This document shows positions 8,580 through 18,841 of a stretch of 64,000 nt of DNA, one piece after another. The stretch comes from an uncultured Brevundimonas sp. (GTDB taxonomy: Bacteria; Pseudomonadota; Alphaproteobacteria; Caulobacterales; Caulobacteraceae), in contig NZ_CALMFB010000013.1 of assembly GCF_937863155.1 (NCBI RefSeq), positions 1 to 64,000 on the forward strand. Direction: 5' to 3'. The notes below the pieces were generated by a model, which was not told where the DNA came from, searched no databases, and saw only the letters and a list, made by a program, of their open reading frames with translations. The position numbers and the translations under genes were made by a program. Every line of letters starts with the position of its first letter. Position 1 is the first letter of the stretch.

Positions 8580-9464
8580 TCAGAAAACCCGGCCGCCGAC
8601 GCCGCCGTCCAGCATCATCGAGGCGCCGGCCACGGCGATTCCCTCGCGCTCGACCACTTCCTCGCGATACTCGGTGTATTCCTCTTCCCGATACAGGGTC
8701 AGGATCTTGATCCCGGCGCCATAGCGGCGCAGCAGCGAGCGCTCGTTACAGTCGCGCTCGGCCTTCTGGACCCGGCATTCGACGCGGCCGCCGCGTCCGT
8801 GCCACAGGGCCTCGCCCTTGCGACAGGCCAGGGTCTCGCCGTGGTCGAACCGCACTTCGCCGTCATAGTCGGCGATGGTCAGCTGCAGCCAGGTGCCGGC
8901 CAGGCAGCGATACAGTTCGCCTTCGTAGTCCTCGTTCACGTCGCGATCCGGCCGGACCTGCGACGCCGGGTGCGGGCGGCTGCGGTCGTCCAGGCAGACG
9001 GCCTGGATCACCACCCGCTTCTGCATGCGGCGCATCGAGGTATAGGGCACCCGCACCGTCTGGCGCACGCGCGCGCCCTCGACATTCAGGCCCTGGATGA
9101 CGGTGGGATAGGGCTGTTCCACATTGACGTAGGCCGAACCGCCGCCCTGGACATAGACCGTGCCGCCCGCCCGGGCGTTGATCGCCGAGCGCGCGCCGGC
9201 GTTGGCCGAGGCGTTGGCGTTCACATTGACGTTGACGTTGATGTTGGTGTTGCCAGAGCCGCAGCACGGCGGCGGCGGCGGGCTTTCGCAGCACGGATTG
9301 GGCGGCGGCGGGGGCGGAGGGGGCGGTGGCGGCGGCTCGCAGCACGGCGGCGGCGGCGGTTGGCAGGTCACCGGCCCGCACTGGGCCGACGCCTCGTCGG
9401 CGAAGGCCGTCAGGGCCAGAAAGCCCACGCCCGCCGGCAGCCAGGTCTTGATGCTGAGCGGCAT
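8580..9464 (-). CDS. Secreted Pro/Cys-rich protein of unknown function
   Basis: A 294-residue exported protein I cannot assign to a family. After a signal peptide (cleavage near DEASAQ) come poly-proline runs broken by Cys-Cys pairs (residues ~30-68), then an alternating Asn-Val/Asn-Ala stretch (NINVNVNVNANASANA, ~72-87), then a C-terminal domain with scattered cysteines that looks folded and is conserved in style (CLDD, YRCLAGTW, CRKGEALW). This gives a rigid surface-exposed stalk, a possible amyloid-like strand and a globular end. The reading frame extends to 9788, but the ATG at 9464 alone gives a signal peptide. It could be an envelope or surface-layer-associated protein; that is inference. 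Confidence 0.75.
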   Translation of the reverse strand: MPLSIKTWLPAGVGFLALTAFADEASAQCGPVTCQPPPPPCCEPPPPPPPPPPPPNPCCESPPPPPCCGSGNTNINVNVNVNANASANAGARSAINARAGGTVYVQGGGSAYVNVEQPYPTVIQGLNVEGARVRQTVRVPYTSMRRMQKRVVIQAVCLDDRSRPHPASQVRPDRDVNEDYEGELYRCLAGTWLQLTIADYDGEVRFDHGETLACRKGEALWHGRGGRVECRVQKAERDCNERSLLRRYGAGIKILTLYREEEYTEYREEVVEREGIAVAGASMMLDGGVGGRVF

Positions 9465-9578
9465 TCGCCCGCCCTCCACAGAGATCTTCAGCCTGGCATC
9501 TGACCCGCAAACCGTTGCGTTTCCGTTTCCGTGGCCGGCGGCCCGGCCCTTGCGCAGACGGGGGCGGAGGGACCGTCG

Positions 9579-10100
9579 ATGTTCCATCACGGCACACAGA
9601 CGCTGATCGACGCCTGGAACCGCCTGCCGGATGCGCAGCGGATTCCGTCGCGCGTCTCGATCGATCCCGCCGCCTTCGGACCCCTGCTGCCGCAGGTGTT
9701 CGTGGCGGACCGCACCGAGGTGGGGGCTAAGGTGCGGTTCGCCGGCGGCTGGGTCGAGGCCTTCCATGGCCATGCCCTGTCCTGCCAACCGTGGCTGCAG
9801 TTGTGGGGCGACGACAGTCGGCCGCTGGTCGCCTCGGCCATCCTTCAGTGTTTCCGAGAAGCGCGGCCCGTCGCCGTGGTCGCCCAGGCCGGGACCGAAG
9901 GGCTGGAGATCGCCATCGCCCCGTTGCGAGGCCCCGATGGCCGCCCCAGCCGCCTGCTGGGCCTGTATCAGCCGACCACGGCCCTGGCGCGGGTGATGAC
10001 CGATGCGCCCGCCCTGAGCGCCCGCGTCACCATCGGCGTCGGTGATTTGCGCCGCGCGCCCCTGGCCCTGGCCTGTATCGACGGGCGACGGGTGGCCTAA
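9579..10100 (+). CDS. PAS-like domain protein (PAS_5 type)
   Basis: A 173-residue cytoplasmic protein resembling the small PAS-like proteins of alphaproteobacteria. The signature R-x-P-x-R-x-x-I-D-P followed by LLPQVFVAD is at the N terminus, and a beta-rich PAS core follows ([16 protein letters not shown]). It lacks any output domain, so it may sense a signal for another protein. The ATG at 9579 has GGAGG eight bases upstream, so the open frame from 9531 is too long. It is divergent from the Pro/Cys-rich gene and converges on the carbonic anhydrase gene with a 4-bp overlap. Confidence 0.75.
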   Translation: MFHHGTQTLIDAWNRLPDAQRIPSRVSIDPAAFGPLLPQVFVADRTEVGAKVRFAGGWVEAFHGHALSCQPWLQLWGDDSRPLVASAILQCFREARPVAVVAQAGTEGLEIAIAPLRGPDGRPSRLLGLYQPTTALARVMTDAPALSARVTIGVGDLRRAPLALACIDGRRVA

Positions 10101-10624
10101 GCCGACGTCAGGTCGGTCGCATAGCGGCGCCAGTTCTGGACATAGTGCTGGGCCGACGCCTTCAGCGCCTCGATGTGGCCCGGCTCAAGCTGCCGCACCA
10201 CCTTGCCCGGCTGGCCCATGACCAGGCTGTTGTCGGGAATCACCTTGCCTTCGGTGACCAGCGCGCCCGCGCCGATCAGGCAGTTGTTCCCGATCTTGGC
10301 CCGCCCCAGGATCACCGCGCCGATGCCGATCAGGCAGTTGTCGCCGATCTCGCAGCTGTGGATCATGGCCATATGGCCCACGGTCACCCCGCGGCCGATG
10401 GTCAGCGGTTCGCCCGGGTCGGAATGCAGCACGCTGCCGTCCTGGATATTGGTGTCGGGACCGATGGTGATGGGATCATTGTCGCCGCGAACGGTCACGC
10501 CGAACCAGATGCTGGCGCCGGGATGCAGAATCACATCTCCTATGACGACAGCATTCGGCGCGATCCAGTATTCGCCTTGGGGCGGAAGCTGCGGTTTCTT
10601 GTCCGCCAACGCATAAACCGTCAT
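10097..10624 (-). CDS. Gamma-class carbonic anhydrase-family protein
   Basis: A 175-residue left-handed beta-helix protein built of hexapeptide repeats ([30 protein letters not shown]). The three zinc-ligand histidines of gamma carbonic anhydrases are present at H67, H84 and H89 (HSD and GHMAMIH). The YrdA/PaaY relatives are trimeric, and many have weak or conditional activity, so the hydration of CO2 is likely but not certain. The C-terminal helix ([16 protein letters not shown]) is typical. Divergent from phoH. Confidence 0.9.
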   Translation of the reverse strand: MTVYALADKKPQLPPQGEYWIAPNAVVIGDVILHPGASIWFGVTVRGDNDPITIGPDTNIQDGSVLHSDPGEPLTIGRGVTVGHMAMIHSCEIGDNCLIGIGAVILGRAKIGNNCLIGAGALVTEGKVIPDNSLVMGQPGKVVRQLEPGHIEALKASAQHYVQNWRRYATDLTSA

Positions 10625-10684
10625 CGAAACATCACCTTATCTCTAGAAAACGAGCGCTTTAAGCCCTCGTAAACCACGTTAGCA

Positions 10685-10697
10685 TCAGACTGTCTGA
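10685..10697. promoter_or_regulatory. Inverted repeat TCAGAC-T-GTCTGA
   Basis: A short perfect dyad in the 299-bp divergent region between the carbonic anhydrase gene and phoH. It looks like a repressor or activator half-site pair; the cognate regulator is unknown. Confidence 0.35.
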
Positions 10698-10875
10698 AGC
10701 GATTCGAGGCGCCCATTTGCGCCCCGGATCCGAAGCCGGATCAAGCCCGGTCCGGCCTGTAATCGTGGAGCACGCGCGTGCTGCGTTCCTGTCGGCGGCT
10801 GTTTCCGCTGAGCATCGATCCCGCAGACGACCCCGGCGGTCGCGTCGCGCGCCCTTCCCTTTTCGCCCTCGTTCG

Positions 10876-10905
10876 AGGCGACGTCATTCCGGCGTCGCCT
10901 TTTTT
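10876..10905 (+). terminator. Intrinsic terminator in the phoH leader
   Basis: AGGCGACG (10876-10883) pairs with CGTCGCCT (10893-10900) and is followed at once by a run of six T (10900-10905). This is a textbook rho-independent terminator, yet it ends only 18 bp before the phoH start codon on the same strand. It must either end a short RNA encoded in 10700-10900 or act as an attenuator for phoH. Confidence 0.7.
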
Positions 10906-10923
10906 CATGCCCTGGAGGCGTCC

Positions 10924-11703
10924 ATGACCAAGCGTTCGACACTCAAGCGCCAGACCCGCGAATTCGGCGTCCTGGATACGCGCCAGTTCATCGATGACGC
11001 CAAGGTCCGCCAGATGCCGCGCAACGCCGGCGGCGGCGGAAGCTGGTCGCCCTATCCGTCGAACGACGAGCGGGACCAGGGTTATCTGAAGACGCTGAAG
11101 CCCAAGTCGGACGGCCAGGCCGAACTGATGACGGCCATGGATACGCACAATCTGGTCATGGCCCTGGGGCCGGCGGGCACGGGCAAGACCTATCTGGCCG
11201 TGGCCAAGGCGGTCGAGGCGCTGGAAGCCGGCAAGGTCGGCCGCATTGTCCTCAGCCGTCCGGCGGTCGAGGCGGGCGAATCGATCGGCTTCCTGCCCGG
11301 CGACATGGAAGACAAGCTGGCCCCCTATCTGCGGCCCCTCTACGATGCCCTGTCGGACCGGCTGTCGATGAAGCGGGTCAAGGCGCTGATGGCGGAGGGG
11401 CTGATCGAGATCGCGCCGGTCGGCTACATGCGCGGCCGCACCCTGAACAACGCCTTCATCGTGGTCGATGAGGCCCAGAACTGCACCTATGTGCAGCTGA
11501 AGATGCTGCTGACCCGCCTGGGCTGGCATTCGACCATGGTGGTTACCGGCGACCCGCACCAGTCGGACCTGCTGCCGGGCGTGTCGGGCCTGTCGGACAT
11601 CTCCGAGCGGCTGGAGCAGGTGCCGGACATCGCCGTGATCCGCCTGGCGGAACGCGACATCGTGCGCCATCCGCTGGTGGCCTCGATGATCGGGGTGCTG
11701 TAG
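10924..11703 (+). CDS. PhoH family ATPase
   Basis: A 259-residue P-loop protein of the PhoH family: Walker A GPAGTGKT at 82-89, Walker B FIVVDEAQN at 178-186 and the TGDPHQSDL motif near 215. PhoH proteins are cytoplasmic ATPases often linked to RNA metabolism or phosphate stress; their substrate is not settled. The N-terminal 60 residues are basic and lack a PIN domain, so this is the short form. The ATG at 10924 has GGAGG upstream; a longer in-frame extension is discounted because it runs through the leader terminator. A palindromic repeat follows the stop. Confidence 0.9.
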   Translation: MTKRSTLKRQTREFGVLDTRQFIDDAKVRQMPRNAGGGGSWSPYPSNDERDQGYLKTLKPKSDGQAELMTAMDTHNLVMALGPAGTGKTYLAVAKAVEALEAGKVGRIVLSRPAVEAGESIGFLPGDMEDKLAPYLRPLYDALSDRLSMKRVKALMAEGLIEIAPVGYMRGRTLNNAFIVVDEAQNCTYVQLKMLLTRLGWHSTMVVTGDPHQSDLLPGVSGLSDISERLEQVPDIAVIRLAERDIVRHPLVASMIGVL

Positions 11704-11710
11704 GCGCCTA

Positions 11711-11823
11711 GACCATTTTCGGTTCAGTCGGAATCGACTGAACCCAGAACAATGGTCCAGGATTCAGCTGGAGCGAAGATCTGGGTTCCGTTGGACCTGC
11801 ATCCAACGGAACCGATTTCGCTC
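11711..11823. repeat. Palindromic intergenic repeat (two stem-loops)
   Basis: Two nested stem-loops fill the gap between convergent genes. In the first, GACCATT/AATGGTC (11711-11717, 11751-11757) encloses GGTTCAGTCG/CGACTGAACC (11721-11730, 11735-11744). In the second, GAGCGAA/TTCGCTC (11771-11777, 11817-11823) encloses a perfect 12-bp stem (11784-11795, 11802-11813). The architecture is that of a REP-type element and could also end transcription from both sides. Confidence 0.75.
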
Positions 11824-13070
11824 TACACCACGTCCTGAAGACGCGGCGGGCCGTCGGGGGAAACCTCGGCGGCCTTTGCTTCGGGCGGCTTGGGTTTGCC
11901 GCCGATCCGGTCGATCAGGGCGAAGACGAACGGGTGCAGCGAGATCGACAGCAGGGCGCCGGCCAGGATCAGGTCGCGCGTCTCGGCCCGCATGGCGCCT
12001 TCGGCCATCGACAGGGCGGCCAGGATGAAGCTGAACTCGCCGATCTGGGCCAGGCTGGCGGCGACGGTCAGGCCGGTGGCCTTGTCCAGCTTGAACTGGT
12101 GCGTGATGACCAGGGCGGCCAGCGACTTGCCGATGATGACGATGAACAGCACGCCCAGCACGCCCAGCGGCTTGTTCACCAGAACCATCGGGTCGAACAG
12201 CATGCCCACCGAGACGAAGAACAGCACCGCAAAGGCGTCGCGCAGCGGCAGCGACCGCTCGGCCGCATTGTGGCCCAGGGGCGAGCCGTTCAGCACCAAC
12301 CCCGCCAGGAAGGCGCCCAGCGCAAACGAATGGAACAGGGCATAGGCCACCCAGGCGATGCCCAGAGCGATGGACAGCACCCCCAGGGTGAACAGCTCGC
12401 GCGAGCGCGTATGGGCGATCCGCACCAGCAGCCACGGCAGCACACGCCCGCCGACCACCAGCATGCCGATGACGAAGGCCACCACCTTGACCAGGGTCCA
12501 GCCGACGCTCAGCGCCAGGGCGCTGGGGTCCAGAACCTCGCCCGGACGCACCAGGATCATGGGCAGCATGACCAAGGCGATGACGATCACCAGGTCTTCG
12601 ACGATCAGCCAGCCCACGGCGATGCGGCCGATCTCGCCCTTGTTCTGCTTGCGCTCCTCCAGCGCCCGCATCAGCACGACGGTGGAGGCGACCGACAGCG
12701 AAAAGCCCAGCAGCAGGGCCTCGGTGTCGTTCATTTCCAGCAGGAACCGGCCCAGCACCCAACCCATGCCGGTCGCGGCCGTGATCTGGGCCAGGGCGCC
12801 GGGCACGGCGACCTTGCGTACCTGCATCAGGTCCTTGGGCGAGAAATGCAGCCCGACCCCGAACATCAGCAGGATCACGCCGATCTCGGCCAGTTGCGGC
12901 GCCAGTTCGGTGTCGGCGACGAAGCCGGCCGTATGCGGCCCAACCACGATGCCGGCCACCAGATAGCCGACCAGGGGCGACAGCTTGAGACGATTGGCGA
13001 CCATGCCGAAGACGAAGGCCAGAACGAACCCTCCGACGAGGGTCAGGATCAGGCTGTCGGCATGGGGCAT
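11823..13070 (-). CDS. CPA2-family cation:proton antiporter lacking a C-terminal RCK domain
   Basis: A 415-residue membrane protein with about 12 hydrophobic helices, related to KefB/YbaL-type monovalent cation:proton antiporters. Family marks include GYLVAGIVVGP near residue 40, VASTVVLMRALEE near 128, GWLIVEDLVIVIALVMLP and LGAFLAGLVLNGSPLGH. These exchange K+ or Na+ for protons across the inner membrane. KefB/YbaL-type relatives carry a cytosolic TrkA-N nucleotide-binding domain after the membrane part; here the protein ends in a 30-residue charged tail and the stop lies in a palindromic repeat. It is either a naturally short form or a truncation. Confidence 0.85.
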   Translation of the reverse strand: MPHADSLILTLVGGFVLAFVFGMVANRLKLSPLVGYLVAGIVVGPHTAGFVADTELAPQLAEIGVILLMFGVGLHFSPKDLMQVRKVAVPGALAQITAATGMGWVLGRFLLEMNDTEALLLGFSLSVASTVVLMRALEERKQNKGEIGRIAVGWLIVEDLVIVIALVMLPMILVRPGEVLDPSALALSVGWTLVKVVAFVIGMLVVGGRVLPWLLVRIAHTRSRELFTLGVLSIALGIAWVAYALFHSFALGAFLAGLVLNGSPLGHNAAERSLPLRDAFAVLFFVSVGMLFDPMVLVNKPLGVLGVLFIVIIGKSLAALVITHQFKLDKATGLTVAASLAQIGEFSFILAALSMAEGAMRAETRDLILAGALLSISLHPFVFALIDRIGGKPKPPEAKAAEVSPDGPPRLQDVV

Positions 13071-13195
13071 CGGCGCTCCGTGTCGGGTTGGGGGGCGGAT
13101 TTAAGGCTTAACGCACTAAATGACGGCTGGTTGTGTCCACGGCAAGGCTTGCGGCCAATTGGTCGCATGAAAAAACCACGACAGCGGACGCCCGA

Positions 13196-15109
13196 TCAGG
13201 CCCTGACCGCGCCCTTGGCCGCATCGACGCCCAGGGCCGACAAGGCGGCGGCAGCGATGTGTTCGGCGTTCAGACCGGCGGTCTGATACATGGCGAAGGG
13301 GCTGTCCTGGTCCTGGAAGACATCGGGCAGGTGCAGGGTGCGGACCTTCAGCCCGGCGTCCAGCGCGCCCTTTTGCGCCAGCAGTTGCAGCACGAAGGCG
13401 CCGAAGCCGCCCATGGCGCCCTCCTCCACCGTGATCAAGGCCTCATGCTCGCGCGCCAGGCGCAGGATCATTTCCGCGTCCAGGGGCTTGGCGAAACGGG
13501 CGTCGGCGACCGTGGCCGAAACCCCGCGCGCGGCCAGGGCCTCGGCCGCTTTCAGCGATTCCTGCAAGCGGGTGCCCAGGCTCAGGATGGCGACGGCCGT
13601 GCCTTCGCGCACGATCCGGCCCTTGCCGATCTCCAGCGGGGCGGCCAGCTCCGGGATCTCGACCCCCACGCCGTCGCCGCGCGGATAACGGAAGGCGCTG
13701 GGCCGGTCGTCGATCTCGCAGGCGGTGGCGATCATGGCCGCCAGATCCGCCTCGTCGGCCGCAGCCATCAGCACCATGTGCGGCAGCGCGCCCATATAGC
13801 CGATGTCGAACGATCCCGCGTGGGTCGCCCCATCGGCGCCGACCAGACCCGCCCGGTCCATGGCGAACCGCACCGGCAGCTTCTGGATGGCGACGTCGTG
13901 CACCACCTGGTCATACCCCCGTTGCAGGAAGGTCGAATAGATGGCGCAGAACGGCTTCATCCCATCGGCCGCCAGACCGGCGGCGAAGGTCACCGCATGC
14001 TGTTCGGCGATGCCGACGTCATAGGTTCGGGTCGGAAACGCCTGGCCGAACAGGTCCAGCCCGGTGCCGGACGGCATGGCGGCGGTGATGGCGACGATGG
14101 ACGGATCGCGCTCGGCCCGCTTGATCAGCTCGGTCCCGAACACCTTGGTGTAGCTGGGGGCGTTGGAGACGGCCTTGGACTGTTTGCCCGACACCACGTC
14201 GAACTTGACCACGGCATGCAGCTTGTCGGCGCTGCTTTCGGCCGGGGCGTAGCCCTTGCCCTTCTGCGTCACGACGTGGACCAGAACCGGCTTGTCGGTG
14301 ATGGCCGCCGCCTTTTTCAGGATGGGGACCAGATTCTCCATGTCGTGCCCGTCGATCGGCCCGACGTAGTAGAAGCCCAGCTCCTCGAAGAAGGTGCCGC
14401 CGGTGACCATGCCGCGGGCGTATTCCTCGGCCTTCCTCGCCGCATTGCGGAACGGGCGCGGCAGGTGCTCGACCACCGACTTCCCGAGGCGACGGACGTT
14501 CTGATAGGCGCCGCCCGACACCAGGCCGGCCAGATAGGCGCTCATGCCCCCCACCGGCGGGGCGATGGACATGTCGTTGTCGTTCAGCACCACCATCAGC
14601 TGGCCCTGGGTGGCCTCGGCGGCGTTGTTCATGGCCTCATAGGCCATGCCGGCGGACATCGACCCGTCGCCGATCACCGCGACGATGCGGTTCTTCCCGC
14701 CCTTCTGGTCGCGCGCGGCGGCGAAGCCCAGGGCGGCGCTGATCGAGGTCGAGGCGTGGGCCGCGCCGAACGGGTCGTATTCGCTCTCCGCCCGCTTGGT
14801 GAAGCCCGACAGGCCGCCGCCCATGCGCAGGGTGCGGATACGGTCGCGCCGCCCGGTCAGAATCTTGTGCGGATAGCATTGGTGCCCCACGTCCCAGATC
14901 AGGATGTCCTTCGGCGTCTCGAACACATGGTGCAGGGCGACCGTCAGTTCGACCACGCCCAGGCCCGCGCCCAGGTGCCCGCCGGTCACCGACACGGCGT
15001 CGATCGTCTCGGCCCGCACCTCCTGCGCCAGCTGCTTCAGCTGGGCGATGTCGAAGCCGCGCGTATCGGCGGGGAAATGGACGGTGTCGAGAAGGGGGGT
15101 GTCGGGCAT
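13196..15109 (-). CDS. dxs: 1-deoxy-D-xylulose-5-phosphate synthase
   Basis: A 637-residue full-length DXS, the thiamine-diphosphate enzyme that joins pyruvate and glyceraldehyde 3-phosphate in the first step of the MEP isoprenoid pathway. The cofactor-binding motif GDGSMSAG is at 147-154 with the downstream NDND (176-179); the N-terminal [14 protein letters not shown], the [13 protein letters not shown] segment and the C-terminal transketolase domain ([12 protein letters not shown]) are intact. It lies just downstream of ispA on the same strand, separated by a 175-bp gap holding a large inverted repeat. Dxs makes the precursor and IspA condenses its products. Confidence 0.97.
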   Translation of the reverse strand: MPDTPLLDTVHFPADTRGFDIAQLKQLAQEVRAETIDAVSVTGGHLGAGLGVVELTVALHHVFETPKDILIWDVGHQCYPHKILTGRRDRIRTLRMGGGLSGFTKRAESEYDPFGAAHASTSISAALGFAAARDQKGGKNRIVAVIGDGSMSAGMAYEAMNNAAEATQGQLMVVLNDNDMSIAPPVGGMSAYLAGLVSGGAYQNVRRLGKSVVEHLPRPFRNAARKAEEYARGMVTGGTFFEELGFYYVGPIDGHDMENLVPILKKAAAITDKPVLVHVVTQKGKGYAPAESSADKLHAVVKFDVVSGKQSKAVSNAPSYTKVFGTELIKRAERDPSIVAITAAMPSGTGLDLFGQAFPTRTYDVGIAEQHAVTFAAGLAADGMKPFCAIYSTFLQRGYDQVVHDVAIQKLPVRFAMDRAGLVGADGATHAGSFDIGYMGALPHMVLMAAADEADLAAMIATACEIDDRPSAFRYPRGDGVGVEIPELAAPLEIGKGRIVREGTAVAILSLGTRLQESLKAAEALAARGVSATVADARFAKPLDAEMILRLAREHEALITVEEGAMGGFGAFVLQLLAQKGALDAGLKVRTLHLPDVFQDQDSPFAMYQTAGLNAEHIAAAALSALGVDAAKGAVRA

Positions 15110-15140
15110 GGCGTCAGTCTCTACCGGCTCTTCTCTACTC

Positions 15141-15271
15141 CGTCATCCTCGGGCTTGACCCGAGGATCAGACCCTCCGCGCGCTCGCAGGCGACGAGGAG
15201 GCAGGAGCGTAAGCCTTTGCAAGACCGTGCTGTTCCAACCTCTGATCCTCGGGTCAAGCCCGAGGATGACG
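15141..15271. repeat. 30-bp inverted repeat pair (BIME-like)
   Basis: The segment 15141-15170 is perfectly repeated in inverted orientation at 15242-15271, with a 71-bp spacer. Each arm contains its own dyad (ATCCTCGGG...CCCGAGGAT). This is the layout of a bacterial interspersed mosaic element of paired REP units. It fills the gap between ispA and dxs. Confidence 0.85.
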
Positions 15272-15284
15272 CATGAAGACGGTC

Positions 15285-16547
<1,263 letters not shown>

Positions 16548-16799
16548 TCAGTTGAACTCCGCCGGTTCGGCGCCCCTGGCCTGGCCGTCGGGGCCGACCA
16601 CGATCTTCTCGACCCGCAGTTGGGCGTCCTTCAGCCGTGCCTCGCAATGGGCTTTCAGGGCCGCGCCCTGTTCGTACAGGCTGATGGATTCCTCCAGCGG
16701 CGCCTGGCCCGATTCCAGACGCTGGACGATGCCTTCCAGGCGCGCCAGGGCGTCTTCGAAGCTGAGATCGGCGGGGATGGCGGCGGGAACGTCGGTCAT
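16548..16799 (-). CDS. xseB: Exodeoxyribonuclease VII small subunit
   Basis: An 83-residue protein with the XseB core [18 protein letters not shown] followed by [22 protein letters not shown]. Several XseB copies bind XseA to form the single-strand-specific exonuclease VII. xseA is not in the window. The gene leads into csaA with one base between them, and xseB next to ispA and dxs is a common arrangement in proteobacteria. Confidence 0.94.
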   Translation of the reverse strand: MTDVPAAIPADLSFEDALARLEGIVQRLESGQAPLEESISLYEQGAALKAHCEARLKDAQLRVEKIVVGPDGQARGAEPAEFN

Positions 16800-16846
16800 G
16801 GCGCGCGACCCTAGAGGCGCCGGGCCGCCGCTTCAACGGCCGGGGA

Positions 16847-17452
16847 CTATTCGACGCGACGCGCCGTGCGGATCTCGATCTTCGGCTCCAGCATCTGGCC
16901 GACCATGTCGCCTTCGCCCGCCGTCGGCGAACGCGGCGCGGTCAGGATAGCGCGCGCAATGTCCAGGCCCTGGGTCACCCGCCCAAAGGCCGCAAAGCCC
17001 ACCGGATCGCGCGCACTAGCGTCCAACGACGTCAGTCCGGGCCCCAGGATGATGAAGAAGTCGCCCGTCGCCGTGCCCGGATCGAACCGGGCCATGGAGA
17101 TTGTCCCCTCGACGTGGCTCAGCCCCGTCTGGCTGGTCGGCTCATGGGCGATGGGCGGCAGGACGCGGGCCGGATCGCCATTTGTCCCGCCCTGGATCAG
17201 GCCGCCGGGCGCCCCCATGTCCAACGCGCGGTAGAAGCTGACGCCATCAAGCCGCCCCTCATCGACGTAACGCAGAAAGTTGGCGACCGTGACCGGCGCG
17301 CGCGGGTCCATCTCCAGCACGATCAGACCGGCCGAGGTGTCCAGCGCCACGCGGACCGGAGCGGGCGTCGTGTCCTGGGTCGTTTCCTGCGCCGCAACAG
17401 GCGCGGCCATCAGCAGGCACAGGATCAGGCCGAACAGCGAACGACGGATCAT
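16847..17452 (-). CDS. Exported cyclophilin-type peptidyl-prolyl isomerase
   Basis: A 201-residue protein with a signal peptide (cleavage near APVAAQ) and one cyclophilin domain (GLIVLEMDPRAPVTVANFLRY, FYRALD, LIQGG). It should catalyse proline cis-trans isomerisation in the periplasm. The motif MARFDPGTATGDFFIILG corresponds to the cyclophilin active-site strand. The ATG at 17452 starts the signal peptide; the longer open frame is a shadow through the neighbouring phosphatase gene. Confidence 0.9.
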   Translation of the reverse strand: MIRRSLFGLILCLLMAAPVAAQETTQDTTPAPVRVALDTSAGLIVLEMDPRAPVTVANFLRYVDEGRLDGVSFYRALDMGAPGGLIQGGTNGDPARVLPPIAHEPTSQTGLSHVEGTISMARFDPGTATGDFFIILGPGLTSLDASARDPVGFAAFGRVTQGLDIARAILTAPRSPTAGEGDMVGQMLEPKIEIRTARRVE

Positions 17453-17475
17453 CACGGCCTCCTGGGTTCGGGACG

Positions 17476-18117
17476 TCAGCGCTTCTCGTAGCGGCGCTGG
17501 GACCAGTATTTGAAGCCCTGATTGTGCACCAGCCGCCAGCCGGCCGCCTTCAACCGCTTGCCGACCATATGGTTGAAATAACCGTGGGCCAGAACCAGCA
17601 CGTCCTGGCCCGTCACTGCGCGCGCGATCAGCGCCTGGGCCGCCTGTTCGGCGCGGGCCTCGGCCTCGCGGCGGGTCTCCTGGCCGTCGTGGTGATCGAA
17701 GGCGTGCCACCAGAAACGCGACACCACGCCCCAGAAGCGCGGCGACAGCTTGAACCAGGTTGGGAATTTCGGCGGCGGCAACGGCGCCTCGATGAACAGG
17801 GCGTCGACCATCACCTCGCGGCCCGCCGACACGGCCTGGGCCGTCTCCATGGCGCGCGGCCGGGTCGAACAATAGATGGCGCCCGCCCCCTCGGCGGTGC
17901 TGAGCAGGGCGGCGGGCGGGGTCTGGCCCGCGCGCAGGCCGCCGACCTCATATCGGCCCCACCAGTCGCGATACTGGTCCGAGGTGATCAGGCATTTGCG
18001 CGACAGGGCCGGCTCGCCATGGCGCGCCAGGGTGATCGCGCCCGGCCGAATGACCGCGGGCGCGGCCGTCGACGGCAAGGTTTCGGGGCGATCGGTGGGT
18101 TCGGTGGTCAGGGTCAT
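17476..18117 (-). CDS. Histidine phosphatase superfamily protein
   Basis: A 213-residue protein with the RHG motif (R32-H33-G34) whose histidine is phosphorylated during catalysis, and the second catalytic His at 178 (LVLAHGYFNH). The segment between (STRPRAMETAQAV) also fits the phosphoglycerate-mutase-like fold. The substrate is unknown. The Trp-rich insertion WFKLSPRFWGVVSRFWWHAF (121-140) is unusual for the family and could give membrane or hydrophobic contact. The chosen ATG lacks a strong ribosome-binding site, so the N terminus is uncertain. It is divergent from the acetyltransferase gene. Confidence 0.82.
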   Translation of the reverse strand: MTLTTEPTDRPETLPSTAAPAVIRPGAITLARHGEPALSRKCLITSDQYRDWWGRYEVGGLRAGQTPPAALLSTAEGAGAIYCSTRPRAMETAQAVSAGREVMVDALFIEAPLPPPKFPTWFKLSPRFWGVVSRFWWHAFDHHDGQETRREAEARAEQAAQALIARAVTGQDVLVLAHGYFNHMVGKRLKAAGWRLVHNQGFKYWSQRRYEKR

Positions 18118-18282
18118 CTCGCCGGGAACGGAAACCTGGGCCGTGGCCCGCTCTACGTTCCTCACATCTCCCCAGCATGACAGCGTGGCCCGGCAAAGGC
18201 CGAGTCTCTTGTCATGGTCGTAAACGCACCCGTGCCCCCCTGCAACCTCGCCCACGGCGCACACGGGCGCTATGCAGGGATC

Positions 18283-18822
18283 ATGACCGAGCTTCCGGCC
18301 CCCGCCCTCGTCCGCAACGCCCGCCCCGAAGACGCCCCGGCGCTGGCCGCCCTGGGCCGTCAGACCTTCATCGACACCTTCGTGACGGGTTTCGGCATCC
18401 CCTATCCGCCGGACGACCTGAACGCCTTCATGGAGAGCAGTTTCAGCCCCCAGGCGCTGGCCGACAAACTGACCGAACCCGGCGCCGCCTGGTGGGTGGC
18501 CGAGCGGGACGGGGAGCTTCTGGCCTTCGCCAACGCCGGGCCAAACACCCTGCCCCATCCCGAGGCCCGACCGACGCACATGGAGCTGCGCCGCCTGTAT
18601 GTCGCCAAATCAGCCCAGGGCCTGGGTCTGGGAACGCGGCTGCTGGACCTGGCGCTGAACTGGATGCAGGCCCACACCGACGGCCCCCTGTGGATCGGCG
18701 TCTGGAGCGGCAATCTGAAGGCCCAGAAGCTCTACGCCGCCTACGGCTTCGACAAGGCGGGCGAGTATCAGTTCCCGGTCGGCGCCTGGCGCGACGACGA
18801 GTTCATCCTGCGGCGCGGATGA
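18283..18822 (+). CDS. GNAT-family N-acetyltransferase
   Basis: A 179-residue GNAT enzyme: N-terminal VRNARPEDAPALAALGRQTF, the acetyl-CoA-binding loop LYVAKSAQGLGLGTRLLD (motif A, about residues 107-124) and the C-terminal NLKAQKLYAAYGFDKAGEY. The acceptor is unknown. The ATG at 18283 is chosen because family homology begins there and AGGGA lies just before it; an upstream in-frame ATG has no such signal. It ends 19 bp before the VWA gene, so the two may be co-transcribed. Confidence 0.87.
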   Translation: MTELPAPALVRNARPEDAPALAALGRQTFIDTFVTGFGIPYPPDDLNAFMESSFSPQALADKLTEPGAAWWVAERDGELLAFANAGPNTLPHPEARPTHMELRRLYVAKSAQGLGLGTRLLDLALNWMQAHTDGPLWIGVWSGNLKAQKLYAAYGFDKAGEYQFPVGAWRDDEFILRRG

Positions 18823-18841
18823 GCGGAAAGGCCCAGACACG

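Noticed and set aside
10685..10905. A known riboswitch or structured RNA class in the phoH leader
   Set aside because: The core motifs of TPP, SAM, cobalamin, SRP and 6S RNAs were not visible. Only the terminator and dyads can be supported.
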